The notes: generated by a model from the letters alone, not told the origin. A DNA stretch of 64,000 bases from Candidatus Nitrosocosmicus franklandus (GCF_900696045.1 NZ_LR216287.1:2647854-2711853); one strand, 5' to 3'; counted from the first letter of the stretch, positions 1 through 9,096 are shown. A program made the numbers and translations.

Positions 1-440
1 ACTTAATCTACAAGTCTGACAACAATTTTAGATTGCATATGTTAAAGGATCTTTCAAGAACAATTTCCGACTATACTAAAATTCCGATTCATGAATCTAA
101 ACCCCTTGTAGGTGATAGTTCGTATAAACATAAAGCAGGTACCCATCTTGCAGCGATATTGAGAAATCCAGCGGCGTATGAAATTATTGAGCCAAAAGTA
201 GTAGGAAATAGACGAAAAATTGTATTTGGTGAATTATCTGGAAAGAATGGGTCAGCCTATTTGCTTTCATTATTGGGTTTGGATTCGACCAAAGAGAATT
301 CCGAATCTCTTGCTAGAGGATTAAAGGAATTGCGGATGGGTGATATCTTGGAATTATTTTTGGATGAAAAACTTGAGAGAAAAATACTTAACGAGGATTA
401 CATGAAAAATAGTAAGGAACAAGAAAATGTCAAAAGTTAA
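1..440 (+). CDS. lysS: Homocitrate synthase / 2-isopropylmalate synthase family, C-terminal part (partial)
   Basis: The reading frame is open from the window edge, so this is the C-terminal part of a longer gene. It contains the HxxGxH-type stretch KAGTHLAAILRNPAAYE followed by VVGNRRKIVFGELSGKNG, which is typical of the homocitrate / isopropylmalate synthase family (acetyl-CoA plus a 2-oxo acid). It lies directly before lysW, lysX and lysK, so it is most likely the homocitrate synthase opening the aminoadipate route to lysine. The stop codon lies inside the start of lysW (14-nt overlap), which indicates translational coupling. The family is clear; the substrate is inferred from the neighbours. 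Confidence 0.8.
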   Translation, partial: LIYKSDNNFRLHMLKDLSRTISDYTKIPIHESKPLVGDSSYKHKAGTHLAAILRNPAAYEIIEPKVVGNRRKIVFGELSGKNGSAYLLSLLGLDSTKENSESLARGLKELRMGDILELFLDEKLERKILNEDYMKNSKEQENVKS

Positions 441-600
441 TTGTAAGGAATGTGACGCAGAGATTACAATTCCAGCAGACTCGATGCAAGGCGAAATTGT
501 CACTTGCCCGGATTGTGGTGAAAGCTTTGAATTGGTTAAATCCGGAGAGGAATTCAGCATCAAACCTGCACAAGTAGTTGGAGAAGATTGGGGACAGTAA
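427..600 (+). CDS. lysW: Amino-group carrier protein LysW
   Basis: This encodes a 57-residue acidic protein with two zinc-binding pairs, CKEC (residues 6-9) and CPDC (27-30), and the tail VVGEDWGQ. LysW is the scaffold protein of the archaeal/Thermus lysine (and arginine) pathway: the amino group of aminoadipate or glutamate is coupled to the side-chain carboxylate of its C-terminal Glu, and the downstream enzymes act on the protein-bound intermediate. It overlaps lysS by 14 nt and lysX by 13 nt, so the operon is tightly coupled. The odd feature is the last residue: codon CAG (Gln) stands where the family has Glu in the EDWGE tail. The identity of the protein is very likely; the meaning of the Gln is open. 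Confidence 0.92.
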   Translation: MSKVNCKECDAEITIPADSMQGEIVTCPDCGESFELVKSGEEFSIKPAQVVGEDWGQ

Positions 601-1469
601 ATATAGAGGAAGATGAATCTTCTCTCTATATCCTTTTTGATAATATCCGTTGGGAGGAGAAATCCATAATTGAAAAGGCCAAAGAACTGGGGCGGAAATT
701 ACAGACCATAGATTGTAAAGATCTAATCCTCTTTCTAAATGACGACTTTAACGTATTCAAAGATAAAATTATACTTCAGAGATGTGTAAGTTACTTTAGA
801 AGCTTACATTCTACGGCTGGTCTCGAAGGACTAGGGGCACGAATGATTAATTCCCTGCACACAGCATTTATGTGCGGAAATAAACTAATATCACATCTTG
901 AGTTACAAAAAAATGGAATATTAACACCCAAAGCCATGTGTGCTTTTACATCAGAGTCCTCTGTAAAGGGTTTAGACAAATTCGGTTATCCTGTAGTAAT
1001 TAAACCTACTGTAGGAAGTTGGGGTAGATTAATAGGTTTAATCAATGATAAAGAATCCGCAAAAACAGTTTTAGAAGATAGGGAACACATGTTTCCTATT
1101 TATCACATAAGTTACTTTGAAGAATTCATTAAACGTCCTCCTCGTGATATAAGAGCCATTGTAATAGGGGACGAAGTTGTGGCCGCAATTTATCGATATT
1201 CTGGTGAGAATGAGTGGAAAACTAATATGGCGCTAGGAGGTCGTGCGTTACCATGTCCAATAACAAAAGAAATAGAGGATATTTGTATAAAGTCTGCGAA
1301 GATTTTTAAGGGTGATATTGTTGGAGTGGATCTTATGGAAAGTGAAAAGTATGGACTAGTTGTTCATGAAATAAATAACACTACAGAATTTAAGAACACA
1401 GTTAAGGTAACCGGAGTTGATATTCCAAAACTTATAATCGACCATATGGAAAATTTACTAAAAAAATAA
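588..1469 (+). CDS. lysX: LysW-aminoadipate (or -glutamate) ligase, ATP-grasp enzyme
   Basis: A 293-residue ATP-grasp ligase. Near residue 20 it has the family signature NIRWEEK, then FGYPVVIKPTVGSWGRLIGL (ATP-binding) and HEINNTTEFKNTVKVTGVDIP near the C terminus (metal/substrate loop). It couples aminoadipate to the C-terminal carboxylate of LysW using ATP; thaumarchaeal enzymes are thought to serve both lysine and arginine synthesis. The TTG start at 588 overlaps lysW by 13 nt; no better start is seen upstream. In the substrate loop it reads TNMALGG, whereas the Thermus/Sulfolobus-type enzymes I recall read TNTARGG. The LysX family is certain; LysX versus ArgX preference is not decided here. 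Confidence 0.9.
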   Translation: MGTVNIEEDESSLYILFDNIRWEEKSIIEKAKELGRKLQTIDCKDLILFLNDDFNVFKDKIILQRCVSYFRSLHSTAGLEGLGARMINSLHTAFMCGNKLISHLELQKNGILTPKAMCAFTSESSVKGLDKFGYPVVIKPTVGSWGRLIGLINDKESAKTVLEDREHMFPIYHISYFEEFIKRPPRDIRAIVIGDEVVAAIYRYSGENEWKTNMALGGRALPCPITKEIEDICIKSAKIFKGDIVGVDLMESEKYGLVVHEINNTTEFKNTVKVTGVDIPKLIIDHMENLLKK

Positions 1470-1478
1470 TAGTAAAAG

Positions 1479-2618
1479 ATGGTCTCACCTAATTATGCGA
1501 TTGAACTATTGAAGAATACTCTTGATATTTATACTCCATCAAGATCAGAATCTCAACTTGCAAATTACTTAAAGAATATTTGTATGGATCTAGGTTTTGA
1601 ACAAGCAAATATTGATAGCGTAGGTAACATGGTGGCAGTTAGAGGTAACGGTGAACCAATAATTCTTCTTTGTGGTCATATGGACACTGTTCCGGGTATA
1701 GTACCGGTTAGACAAGAGGGAGATTATATGTACGGTCGAGGTGCCTCTGATGCCAAGGCTCCTTTAGTTTCTATGCTACTGGCCGCTGCAGATGTCCCAA
1801 AACAAGCTGGAACGATTGTTTTTGCAGCGGTAGTAGACGAAGAGGGTAATGCAACCGGTATCAAGAATCTCGTAAAAGATGCTTCTTTAAAACCGCATTA
1901 TGCTATATTCGGGGAACCTAGTGGTATTGAAAATATTACCATTTCTTATAAAGGACGCCTCGAAATTCGTTTAATGTGTGACGTAGATAATAGTGCACAC
2001 GCTAGCGCTCCGTGGTTGGCAATGAATGCTATAGACGAGGCTTATGTGGTATGGAATAGTTTGAAAAATATGTTTAAAGAAATTGAGCCTAAAGTAACGC
2101 AGAACAAGGCAGATCAGATAAGTTATAGTCTTACCGAAATAAGCGGTGGCACAAGCCATAACGTTACGCCTCAAAAATGCAGAATGACTATAGATATTCG
2201 TATTCCAACCATAAAGACATGTGATGGTGTATTGTCAATATTTGATGAACATATAACCAGGATTCAGAATAATCTAAATGGAGTACGTATTAGATACCGT
2301 GTAGAGGATAAGACTGAACCATTTGAAGCAAATATATCATCTCCATTAGTAAGAGCCCTAGTTTTGTCAATTTTAGACCAAAGAAAAAAAAGACCATTAC
2401 TGTTAAGAAAAACAGGGACCGGGGATATGAATATTTTGGGAAATGTCCTGAATATTCCTGTAGTAACTTATGGACCAGGTGATCCTCATTCATCTCATAC
2501 AACGGATGAAAGAGTTTATATTCCAGACTATTTGGATGGCATAGAAGTTTATAAGAATGCCTTACTACATATGGTAAGGCTTCATAAAAATCTAAAGACA
2601 AAACCCCTTGATCATTAG
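1479..2618 (+). CDS. lysK: LysW-lysine / LysW-ornithine hydrolase (M20 metallopeptidase)
   Basis: A 379-residue M20-family zinc peptidase. Visible metal/catalytic motifs are CGHMDTVPG (about residue 64), GRGASDAKAPL (about 88) and VVDEEGN (about 113), with the histidine-containing HSSHTTDERV near the C terminus. LysK hydrolyses the bond between the LysW C terminus and the finished lysine (or ornithine), the last step of the pathway. It starts 9 nt after lysX on the same strand and closes the visible operon. The next gene is 100 nt away and functionally unrelated. Confidence 0.9.
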   Translation: MVSPNYAIELLKNTLDIYTPSRSESQLANYLKNICMDLGFEQANIDSVGNMVAVRGNGEPIILLCGHMDTVPGIVPVRQEGDYMYGRGASDAKAPLVSMLLAAADVPKQAGTIVFAAVVDEEGNATGIKNLVKDASLKPHYAIFGEPSGIENITISYKGRLEIRLMCDVDNSAHASAPWLAMNAIDEAYVVWNSLKNMFKEIEPKVTQNKADQISYSLTEISGGTSHNVTPQKCRMTIDIRIPTIKTCDGVLSIFDEHITRIQNNLNGVRIRYRVEDKTEPFEANISSPLVRALVLSILDQRKKRPLLLRKTGTGDMNILGNVLNIPVVTYGPGDPHSSHTTDERVYIPDYLDGIEVYKNALLHMVRLHKNLKTKPLDH

Positions 2619-2720
2619 TACCTTGATCATTAGTAATAAGGGAATACCACTGGATTTGAAGAAATGGGTGCCTGAGCCTGGAATACACTCAAATAATTAA
2701 TAGATTAATCCTTATGAATA

Positions 2721-3833
2721 ATGCTCTACATCATTGGAATTGGGATATCTGAGTTTGAATCCTTGACGATAAATTCCCTAGAGGTTATAAAGAAATGTGA
2801 TGATGTATACCTAGAAAGATTCACCGGTTTCATTTCAGATGAATTCATAAAGAAACTTGATGAAGAAATAGGCAAGACTTCAAGAAGAAATGATTCTGGC
2901 ACTACAGTTGGAATAAAAATTGTTAAACGGTGGTTTATAGAAGACGGGAGGGAAATTCTTCAAAAAGCTCGATTGTCTGATATCTGTATACTAGTATACG
3001 GGGATCCGTTAATAGCAACTACTTATAACGAATTACTTGTCAGGGCAAAAAAAGAGACCGTGAAAGTTTGTGTCATTCATTCGTCATCGGGGATTCTCTC
3101 ATTGATCGGTGAATCTGGTCTGCAACCATACAAATTTGGCAAAATGGTAACTATGATGGACGATCCTATGTCATCAATTACTGTATATAATACCATTTAC
3201 GATAACATGTGTAATGGTCTCCATACACTTGTGCTGACAGAATACAATAATGATGATGGACATGCTAACTCTAATTATAATTCTGATCCATTCTTTTTGT
3301 CCCCGAAAAGAGTTATAGAACTTTTATTAGAGAGAGAAAAGGAAATGAAATCTCTAAACTTTTCGCTCGATACTTATGGGCTGGTGGCAAGTAAAATTGG
3401 CGAAACGAATTCCGTTGTCTTGGCCGGAAGAATGGAATCGTTATTGGAATTGGATTATCAGGGGGGTCCAAACTCTGTAATTATTCCGGCATCCTTACAC
3501 TTTACGGAGGAAGAATACATCATAAATTTAACTAAAATGCTAGATCCTCCAACAGACAATACCAAACATCTTTCTCGTCTAGCAACTCGTATGCTAGATA
3601 AATATATTCCAAACGCAAAGCTAGCATTGTCGAATTTGAATGCTATAATTAATTCTGAAATACCCGAGCTGACGAGGGATTATCAACTGGTATTGGAAAA
3701 TGCAGAAAACTATCTAAGGGATGCACAAACATTTTACAACCAAGGTAAATTAGAATTAGCGATATTGAGCATCGGTTATGCCGAGGGATTGATTGATGCA
3801 ATTAGATTTCAAAAAAACTTGAATCCATGGTAG
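2721..3833 (+). CDS. dphB: Diphthine synthase DphB fused to a DUF357 domain
   Basis: Residues 1 to about 265 are a tetrapyrrole-methylase-fold S-adenosylmethionine-dependent methyltransferase. Motifs include MLYIIGIGISEFESLT, VYGDPLIATTY and SSGILSLIGESGLQPYKFGK, all typical of diphthine synthase, which methylates the modified histidine of elongation factor 2. The usual length is about 260-270 residues; this one has about 100 extra. The C-terminal part (about 275-370, ending QGKLELAILSIGYAEGLIDA) is a helical DUF357 domain, a small archaeal domain often encoded next to dphB. ATG start with a TATA-like AT-rich upstream region. Confidence 0.9.
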   Translation: MLYIIGIGISEFESLTINSLEVIKKCDDVYLERFTGFISDEFIKKLDEEIGKTSRRNDSGTTVGIKIVKRWFIEDGREILQKARLSDICILVYGDPLIATTYNELLVRAKKETVKVCVIHSSSGILSLIGESGLQPYKFGKMVTMMDDPMSSITVYNTIYDNMCNGLHTLVLTEYNNDDGHANSNYNSDPFFLSPKRVIELLLEREKEMKSLNFSLDTYGLVASKIGETNSVVLAGRMESLLELDYQGGPNSVIIPASLHFTEEEYIINLTKMLDPPTDNTKHLSRLATRMLDKYIPNAKLALSNLNAIINSEIPELTRDYQLVLENAENYLRDAQTFYNQGKLELAILSIGYAEGLIDAIRFQKNLNPW

Positions 3834-3907
3834 GTTTTATTACTAATTTTTTATAGTTGATAGTTTAGAATTGTTAATAGTATATCCTTACCTAATTTCG
3901 TTAAGTA

Positions 3908-5425
3908 ATGTCAGATAGCAATTCAGAATCATTTAACAACATGACCAGTCACCAATCTCACAATGAAGTTAGTAGCATTAGAAAATATACAATAAAGAGG
4001 AATAATATGGGTCATTTGCCATCTGAGATTCTAAAATTTGTCAAAAATGAGTCCTATTCGTTATTAGTTAAAGGCAAACCAGGGACAGGTAAAACAACTT
4101 TTGCCCTAACTCTTTTAGATAACCTGCATGACGATAGCAATTATTTTTATATCTCAACTAGACTGTCTTTGAAGCAATTAACCTTCTATTATCCATGGAT
4201 TGAAAAATTTTTTTCAAAGGATGAAAATAAATCAGGATATCGCTTTGAAGATGCACGTCTCGACGAGCCAGAGTCACTATTTGAAAGGATTACAAACCAA
4301 TTAATGGATGTCAAATCACCGGTCATTTTTATCGATACCTGGGACACAATAGCATCCTTCATGGATAAAGAATCTAGATTGAACAACGAAAGGGTTTTGC
4401 AAATATGGCGAGAAAGAGCTGGAGCTAAGTTGATCTTTTTGAGTGAAACATTTGACTTGGGAATATTGGATTCTATTTCTGATGGTGTGATTACTTTAGA
4501 AAATCATTTTAATAAAGCGAATAATAATAGATTATTAAAAATAAATAAGCTTAGAGGACTCCCGATTCTCTGCAACACTTATTCCTATTCGCTTTATAAA
4601 GGGATCTTCTTTTCCTCTGATCTTGTATCTCACTTGAATTTATTTGAATCATATCAAAAGGTTAGGCCATATTATAAAAGAAGGTTACGTCTTTCTAATA
4701 CAAGATCTATTTCAGATAATCAAGATTTCCTTTATTTAAAGGAAGAAAATCTTTTGATACAAAACAATATCATTAGGATTACTCATGACGATAGCTTGAG
4801 TCAAGAAGTCTTTTTGTCCGTTTTGTTAAAACCTATTATCATTTGGCTGGGTCTCTCTAATGGAAATAGACTGATGATTAATAACTTTGACAAGAATATT
4901 CGTGAGTCATTTAAGAAAATCTTGAATCATCACTTGTCTGAAGATGTCTACAAACAAAAAGTAATTGAACAAGAAATTGATTTTACAGACCCTCATGGAA
5001 TAAAATTGGCAAGGGGAGATGAAGATTCTAGACGTGGAAATTCCAACAATCAGTACGTAATAAAATCATTCCAGAACAAGGAATATCAATCAAACTCGAA
5101 GGATCTTTTCTTCGAATTAAAAAATTCATTGAGTAGTAGAAATCAAATTAGAATTCTAAATGTTTTTAATACAAATGATTTAGAACCTTTATTATCTGAT
5201 GATTCTTTCTTGGATCTTTTGAGTGAAAGCTTTGCAATAAATGTTTTAATTAAAAGTAATCCATTATCTTGGTCTCCATCAAAGAAGTCAAAAAGCTGCA
5301 TGGAATGTGAACTAAAAACCGTAGGAAAAAATCTCATATTTGAGATTAATAAATACAGTACGAGTCGATATCAAATGATTGTAGATAAAGATGGTTTATT
5401 TGTAAATTGGCACCCGATTTTATAG
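3908..5425 (+). CDS. RecA/KaiC-superfamily P-loop ATPase (GvpD-like)
   Basis: A 505-residue protein with a Walker A motif GKPGTGKTT at residues 56-64 and a Walker B strand SPVIFIDTWD near residue 140, in the arrangement of the KaiC/RadA/GvpD group of RecA-like ATPases. The N-terminal 30 residues are polar and disordered-looking. The segment after about residue 230 has no domain I recognise. The following gene, 44 nt downstream on the same strand, is a PPP-type phosphatase, which suggests a shared signalling role. The ATPase fold is clear; the biological role is unknown. Confidence 0.7.
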   Translation: MSDSNSESFNNMTSHQSHNEVSSIRKYTIKRNNMGHLPSEILKFVKNESYSLLVKGKPGTGKTTFALTLLDNLHDDSNYFYISTRLSLKQLTFYYPWIEKFFSKDENKSGYRFEDARLDEPESLFERITNQLMDVKSPVIFIDTWDTIASFMDKESRLNNERVLQIWRERAGAKLIFLSETFDLGILDSISDGVITLENHFNKANNNRLLKINKLRGLPILCNTYSYSLYKGIFFSSDLVSHLNLFESYQKVRPYYKRRLRLSNTRSISDNQDFLYLKEENLLIQNNIIRITHDDSLSQEVFLSVLLKPIIIWLGLSNGNRLMINNFDKNIRESFKKILNHHLSEDVYKQKVIEQEIDFTDPHGIKLARGDEDSRRGNSNNQYVIKSFQNKEYQSNSKDLFFELKNSLSSRNQIRILNVFNTNDLEPLLSDDSFLDLLSESFAINVLIKSNPLSWSPSKKSKSCMECELKTVGKNLIFEINKYSTSRYQMIVDKDGLFVNWHPIL

Positions 5426-5469
5426 TCGATAGTAATGAATTTGTTTAATTAGGATATCGGTGGTACAAA

Positions 5470-6408
5470 TTGGATGATATATTTGAAATTGAAGGATCAA
5501 GTTTAGATGAATCAAGAAAGCTAGTTCAATCTGTAACTAAATTACATGATGATCAAAAACTACAAGGATTCTTTTCTAATATCGGAATGACATCTGGTGA
5601 TTATTTACATTTTCAAATTCCTCGCAATTTGGTTGTGGTTGGGGATATTCATGGAGATTTAAACAGCCTTCAAAAAATATTGGATGAATTTGAATGGGAG
5701 AATTATCTTCAATCAGAGGAAAATGTAGTGTTATTTTTAGGTGATTACATAGATCGAGGACAGTATTCGCTGGAAGTTGTTTTGAGTTTATGTAAGTTAA
5801 AGTATCTCTTTCCAAATAACGTATTTCTTTTGAGAGGTAACCATGAAGCTTTTGATTATTTTCCTTTTTCTAGTTTTAGTTTTCCAGAGGAAATCAAGGC
5901 AAAATTTGGTAACGAGGGTGAAGAGTTTTATTTAAAACATATAAGAACATTTTTTGATTCACTGTTTGTATTTTGTGAGATTGATTCATTTGCACTCTTA
6001 GTACACGGTGGATTGCCAATAGTAGAAGACCTAAAATTCTTTGAAAATTATAAATTTCATTTATCTAAAATAACAGTACAAAAAGGATTAATGGAAGAAA
6101 TTTTGTGGAATGATCCGCGTGAACTGGGTAAAACTAGATGGCTGTTTTCGAATCGTGGATTGGGCAAATATTTTGGCAAAAGGGTTACTGATTTATGGCT
6201 AAATCAAACTGGTTGTAAATTTGTAATTAGAGGCCATGAACCATGCAAAGGCTTTAAGACAGATCATGAAAGCAAAGTATTGACTCTTTTCTCATCAAAA
6301 CAACCTTATCCAAAGTTTGAATCTGCGTTCCTAAAGATGTCTCGGGATGAGATACTAAAAACCACCGATTATAAGTTCAAAATAGATTCTTTTGTTAAGA
6401 GAATCTAG
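5470..6408 (+). CDS. PPP-family serine/threonine protein phosphatase
   Basis: A 312-residue calcineurin-like phosphatase of the PPP family. All signature metal-binding motifs are present: GDIHG (residues 58-62), GDYIDRG (91-97), RGNHE (122-126), HGGLP (about 179) and RGHEP (about 254). PPP enzymes remove phosphate from Ser/Thr residues with a two-metal centre. TTG start at 5470, preceded by a short AT-rich gap after the ATPase gene. It probably forms a two-gene unit with the upstream RecA/KaiC-like ATPase. A bis-nucleoside tetraphosphatase activity cannot be excluded from sequence alone. Confidence 0.88.
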   Translation: MDDIFEIEGSSLDESRKLVQSVTKLHDDQKLQGFFSNIGMTSGDYLHFQIPRNLVVVGDIHGDLNSLQKILDEFEWENYLQSEENVVLFLGDYIDRGQYSLEVVLSLCKLKYLFPNNVFLLRGNHEAFDYFPFSSFSFPEEIKAKFGNEGEEFYLKHIRTFFDSLFVFCEIDSFALLVHGGLPIVEDLKFFENYKFHLSKITVQKGLMEEILWNDPRELGKTRWLFSNRGLGKYFGKRVTDLWLNQTGCKFVIRGHEPCKGFKTDHESKVLTLFSSKQPYPKFESAFLKMSRDEILKTTDYKFKIDSFVKRI

Positions 6409-6480
6409 CCTTATCAATCCCTGATTTCTATTTATTAACTAGATAAAGATAAATATTCAAGATGAACATTAATCAAGTAT

Positions 6481-7401
6481 TTAGAGGTTTATTTTAGATT
6501 TTATCTCTTTGCATCTTTTTCTCAATGAAACAGTGGAAATTTCTGCAACTTGGCAAATTTCTACCTGTCTCAAAAATTCATTACAATTTTGTGAGGCCAA
6601 GTATATTATAGATCCGGCCAAGGCCCTTGGATTTTTCCCAATTGAGATCCTGTTTTGTTGTACCATTGAATATATTCGTAATGCCTCTCTCTTCGTCTTT
6701 TCACTTAATTGTAACCTGTTACATATGAGGGTTACATAATCTGGACCGTGTAATACGGGCATTTGCAATGAAAGTTCTTTCAGTATCAATTTATAATGAG
6801 ACATTATATCTTTGGTAGTGATATTACAGGCGGTCGCAATATCTGTTATGGTTTTAGGAGTAGCGGTTTCTCTACATGCCGCATACAACGCTGCTCCCAC
6901 TAAACCTAGAGTCGATCGACCTTTTGCCAACTTTTTTATCGCAGCCTTTCGGTAAATATATGCTGCTCCTTCCACTACGGCTTGACTGAGGTATAATTTA
7001 TCCCCAAAGTTATTCAGCAACTTAAGAGCCTTTTCTAAATTTCGGGAAACAGAATCGTTAAGTTGTGCTCGATTATTCCATGTTCGTAATCTTTGTATAC
7101 TGTTTTTCTGAGATGGCTCCAAGGCTTTGCCCCTGGCGTCTGTGTCTCCAATCCCGATCAAAGTGGATAATCCCTTGTTATGTATAGCTAAAGACTCGGG
7201 CATCCCTGTCCTTGTCCGATCATTATAAGCTGAATTGACCCTAAAACTAGTCATTGAATCAGAATTCGGATCTTGACTTGAAACACACCCACAAGCTGAA
7301 CATACGTATTCAAAAGATACATTATCAAAAATAACTGAATCACTCTTACAAAACTCACACACTAATGGCTTTGATTTTTCTACCTTGCCTTCTGGATGCA
7401 T
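6481..7401 (-). CDS. tfb: Transcription initiation factor B, divergent paralogue
   Basis: A 306-residue TFB with an N-terminal zinc ribbon (CEFCKSD and CSACGC) and two cyclin-like repeats (about 110-200 and 205-306). TFB bridges TBP and RNA polymerase at archaeal promoters. Compared with the second TFB in this window (20459-21373), the B-reader/linker following the zinc ribbon is different: the GPEWRAF-type stretch is absent and replaced by SMTSFRVNSAYNDRTRTG. The C-terminal helix-turn-helix (EISTVSLRKRCKEI) is also divergent. This suggests a specialised or alternative TFB. It is transcribed divergently from the glycosyltransferase gene across a 174-bp AT-rich intergenic region. Confidence 0.92.
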   Translation of the reverse strand: MHPEGKVEKSKPLVCEFCKSDSVIFDNVSFEYVCSACGCVSSQDPNSDSMTSFRVNSAYNDRTRTGMPESLAIHNKGLSTLIGIGDTDARGKALEPSQKNSIQRLRTWNNRAQLNDSVSRNLEKALKLLNNFGDKLYLSQAVVEGAAYIYRKAAIKKLAKGRSTLGLVGAALYAACRETATPKTITDIATACNITTKDIMSHYKLILKELSLQMPVLHGPDYVTLICNRLQLSEKTKREALRIYSMVQQNRISIGKNPRALAGSIIYLASQNCNEFLRQVEICQVAEISTVSLRKRCKEIKSKINL

Positions 7402-7575
7402 AAAACTATACTCAATCCCTTATCACTTATAATAGTTATTATTTATTCTTTTTCTAAAATTTAAGCATACCTATCTTAGTGAAATATTTTTCATACCCCT
7501 TTTTAATTTTATTACCTATCTTATTGTGTTAAAAAACGATTAAATTATTAAATATTAATAATATTAGATATTTAG

Positions 7576-8964
7576 TTGATTGATAATCCTGCTTTGCTGG
7601 TAGCTACTATTTTGTGGATATTCTTTATTCCCAATGCAGTTAAACTATTCTATAGATTTGTTAGAAATAGTCGTAAATTTATAGAAAAGGATCTTAGGAG
7701 AATTCCAAACGATCCAAAAATTATATTCCAGATTACTACAAGATCAGCAACAAAGACTAGCGTTGTAAAACGTGGTATTCAATCGATCATTGAATCTTGC
7801 AAATTTACAAAATATTCAAAATATGAAATTATTATAGTAACGGAGGACGTTAATGACAAGAAGACATTACAGGGATTACCATGCGAAGTATTATGTGTTG
7901 ATCAATCATTTACTCCAAATGCAATAAAAAAGGCAAGAGCACTGCAGTATGCTGTATTACATAGAAGAAAACAGAGAAAGCAAAATTCAAGTCACTGGAT
8001 CTTTCATATGGATGATGAAAGCTATGTCGTACCGCAAACAATACTTTCGATATTAAAATTTATTCGAGAAAAAAAGGGCATTGCAAGCGAAGGGCCTATA
8101 TTTTATCCTCTAAAATTCGAGAAAGCAAACAGGATAACTGCACTGGCAGAATCGATGAGATCTTTTGGTTGTTTTGAGTGTGTTACACATATGCATAACC
8201 CTCCTCCAATACACATGCATGGAAGCAATCTTTTGGTTAGATCTGATGTCGAAGATAAGATAGGCTGGGAATTTGGTCCAATCTTGGCTGAAGATCAGAG
8301 GTTTGGATACGAGTTATTTAAGAAATATGGGAGAAACTCTATGGGTTGGCATGGTGGAATCTTGTTAGAACAGCCTCCTTTAAATATAAAAGATCATTTT
8401 ATGCAGAGAAGGAGATGGGTAATAGGTAATCTGCAAAATATTGAAAACTTTTCGAAATTCTTTAAGTTCCGATTGATATACAAATGTACTTCGTTCTTCT
8501 TGGGTTTCGTTTCGGGTGTGATATCATTGTGTCTTGCCTTCTATATTAACATACCAAAAGTCTCCAATGTGTTCTCTTATGCTAGCTTTGATTGGAATAA
8601 TAATGTAGCCTTTGACTTTTCTGTTTGGGTAGACCGGATCACACACATAAACAGCAATTATAACGAAATATTCAGACCATTAACGGACATTCAAATATTT
8701 GATAGCACGCTTGCATTGATCTTATTGTTCTCTTGGGTAGTTTGGCTGTTTTCATACCAGGCTGGTTTGTTTCTCAATCTAAGATATACACGGATTGGAT
8801 GGTTTAAGAGAATTATTCTACACATTCAAACTTTTATTCTCGCTCCTTTTCTGGGTCTGTTAGAATCATTTCCAGCTTTTTATTCAGTGATAGAATTTTA
8901 TTTTTACAAGCTGATAGGTCAAAATAAGATAAAATCTTATGATTTTTATGTAGTGAAAAAGTAG
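7576..8964 (+). CDS. Membrane-bound family 2 glycosyltransferase
   Basis: A 462-residue GT2 enzyme. An N-terminal membrane helix (about 7-28) precedes a GT-A domain with DDES at 146-149 (nucleotide-sugar/metal site), EDQRFGYEL around 237 and the acceptor-site QRRRW around 278. Several hydrophobic segments follow (about 297-320, 372-395, 415-440). This layout resembles processive or beta-mannosyl-type glycosyltransferases. It could build cell-surface polysaccharide or glycolipid. TTG start at 7576 preceded by an AT-rich promoter region shared with the divergent TFB. The acceptor and sugar are unknown. Confidence 0.8.
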   Translation: MIDNPALLVATILWIFFIPNAVKLFYRFVRNSRKFIEKDLRRIPNDPKIIFQITTRSATKTSVVKRGIQSIIESCKFTKYSKYEIIIVTEDVNDKKTLQGLPCEVLCVDQSFTPNAIKKARALQYAVLHRRKQRKQNSSHWIFHMDDESYVVPQTILSILKFIREKKGIASEGPIFYPLKFEKANRITALAESMRSFGCFECVTHMHNPPPIHMHGSNLLVRSDVEDKIGWEFGPILAEDQRFGYELFKKYGRNSMGWHGGILLEQPPLNIKDHFMQRRRWVIGNLQNIENFSKFFKFRLIYKCTSFFLGFVSGVISLCLAFYINIPKVSNVFSYASFDWNNNVAFDFSVWVDRITHINSNYNEIFRPLTDIQIFDSTLALILLFSWVVWLFSYQAGLFLNLRYTRIGWFKRIILHIQTFILAPFLGLLESFPAFYSVIEFYFYKLIGQNKIKSYDFYVVKK

Positions 8965-9096
8965 GATTATAATTACATTGAATTGTTTAGTCGGAATCTT
9001 GCAATTTCGGCCTATACTTATTTTCGGTAAAATAAATTAACCAAGTCTTTGATAGAGAAAATTAGCATACATTTTGGACAAAAAAATAATCTTAAT

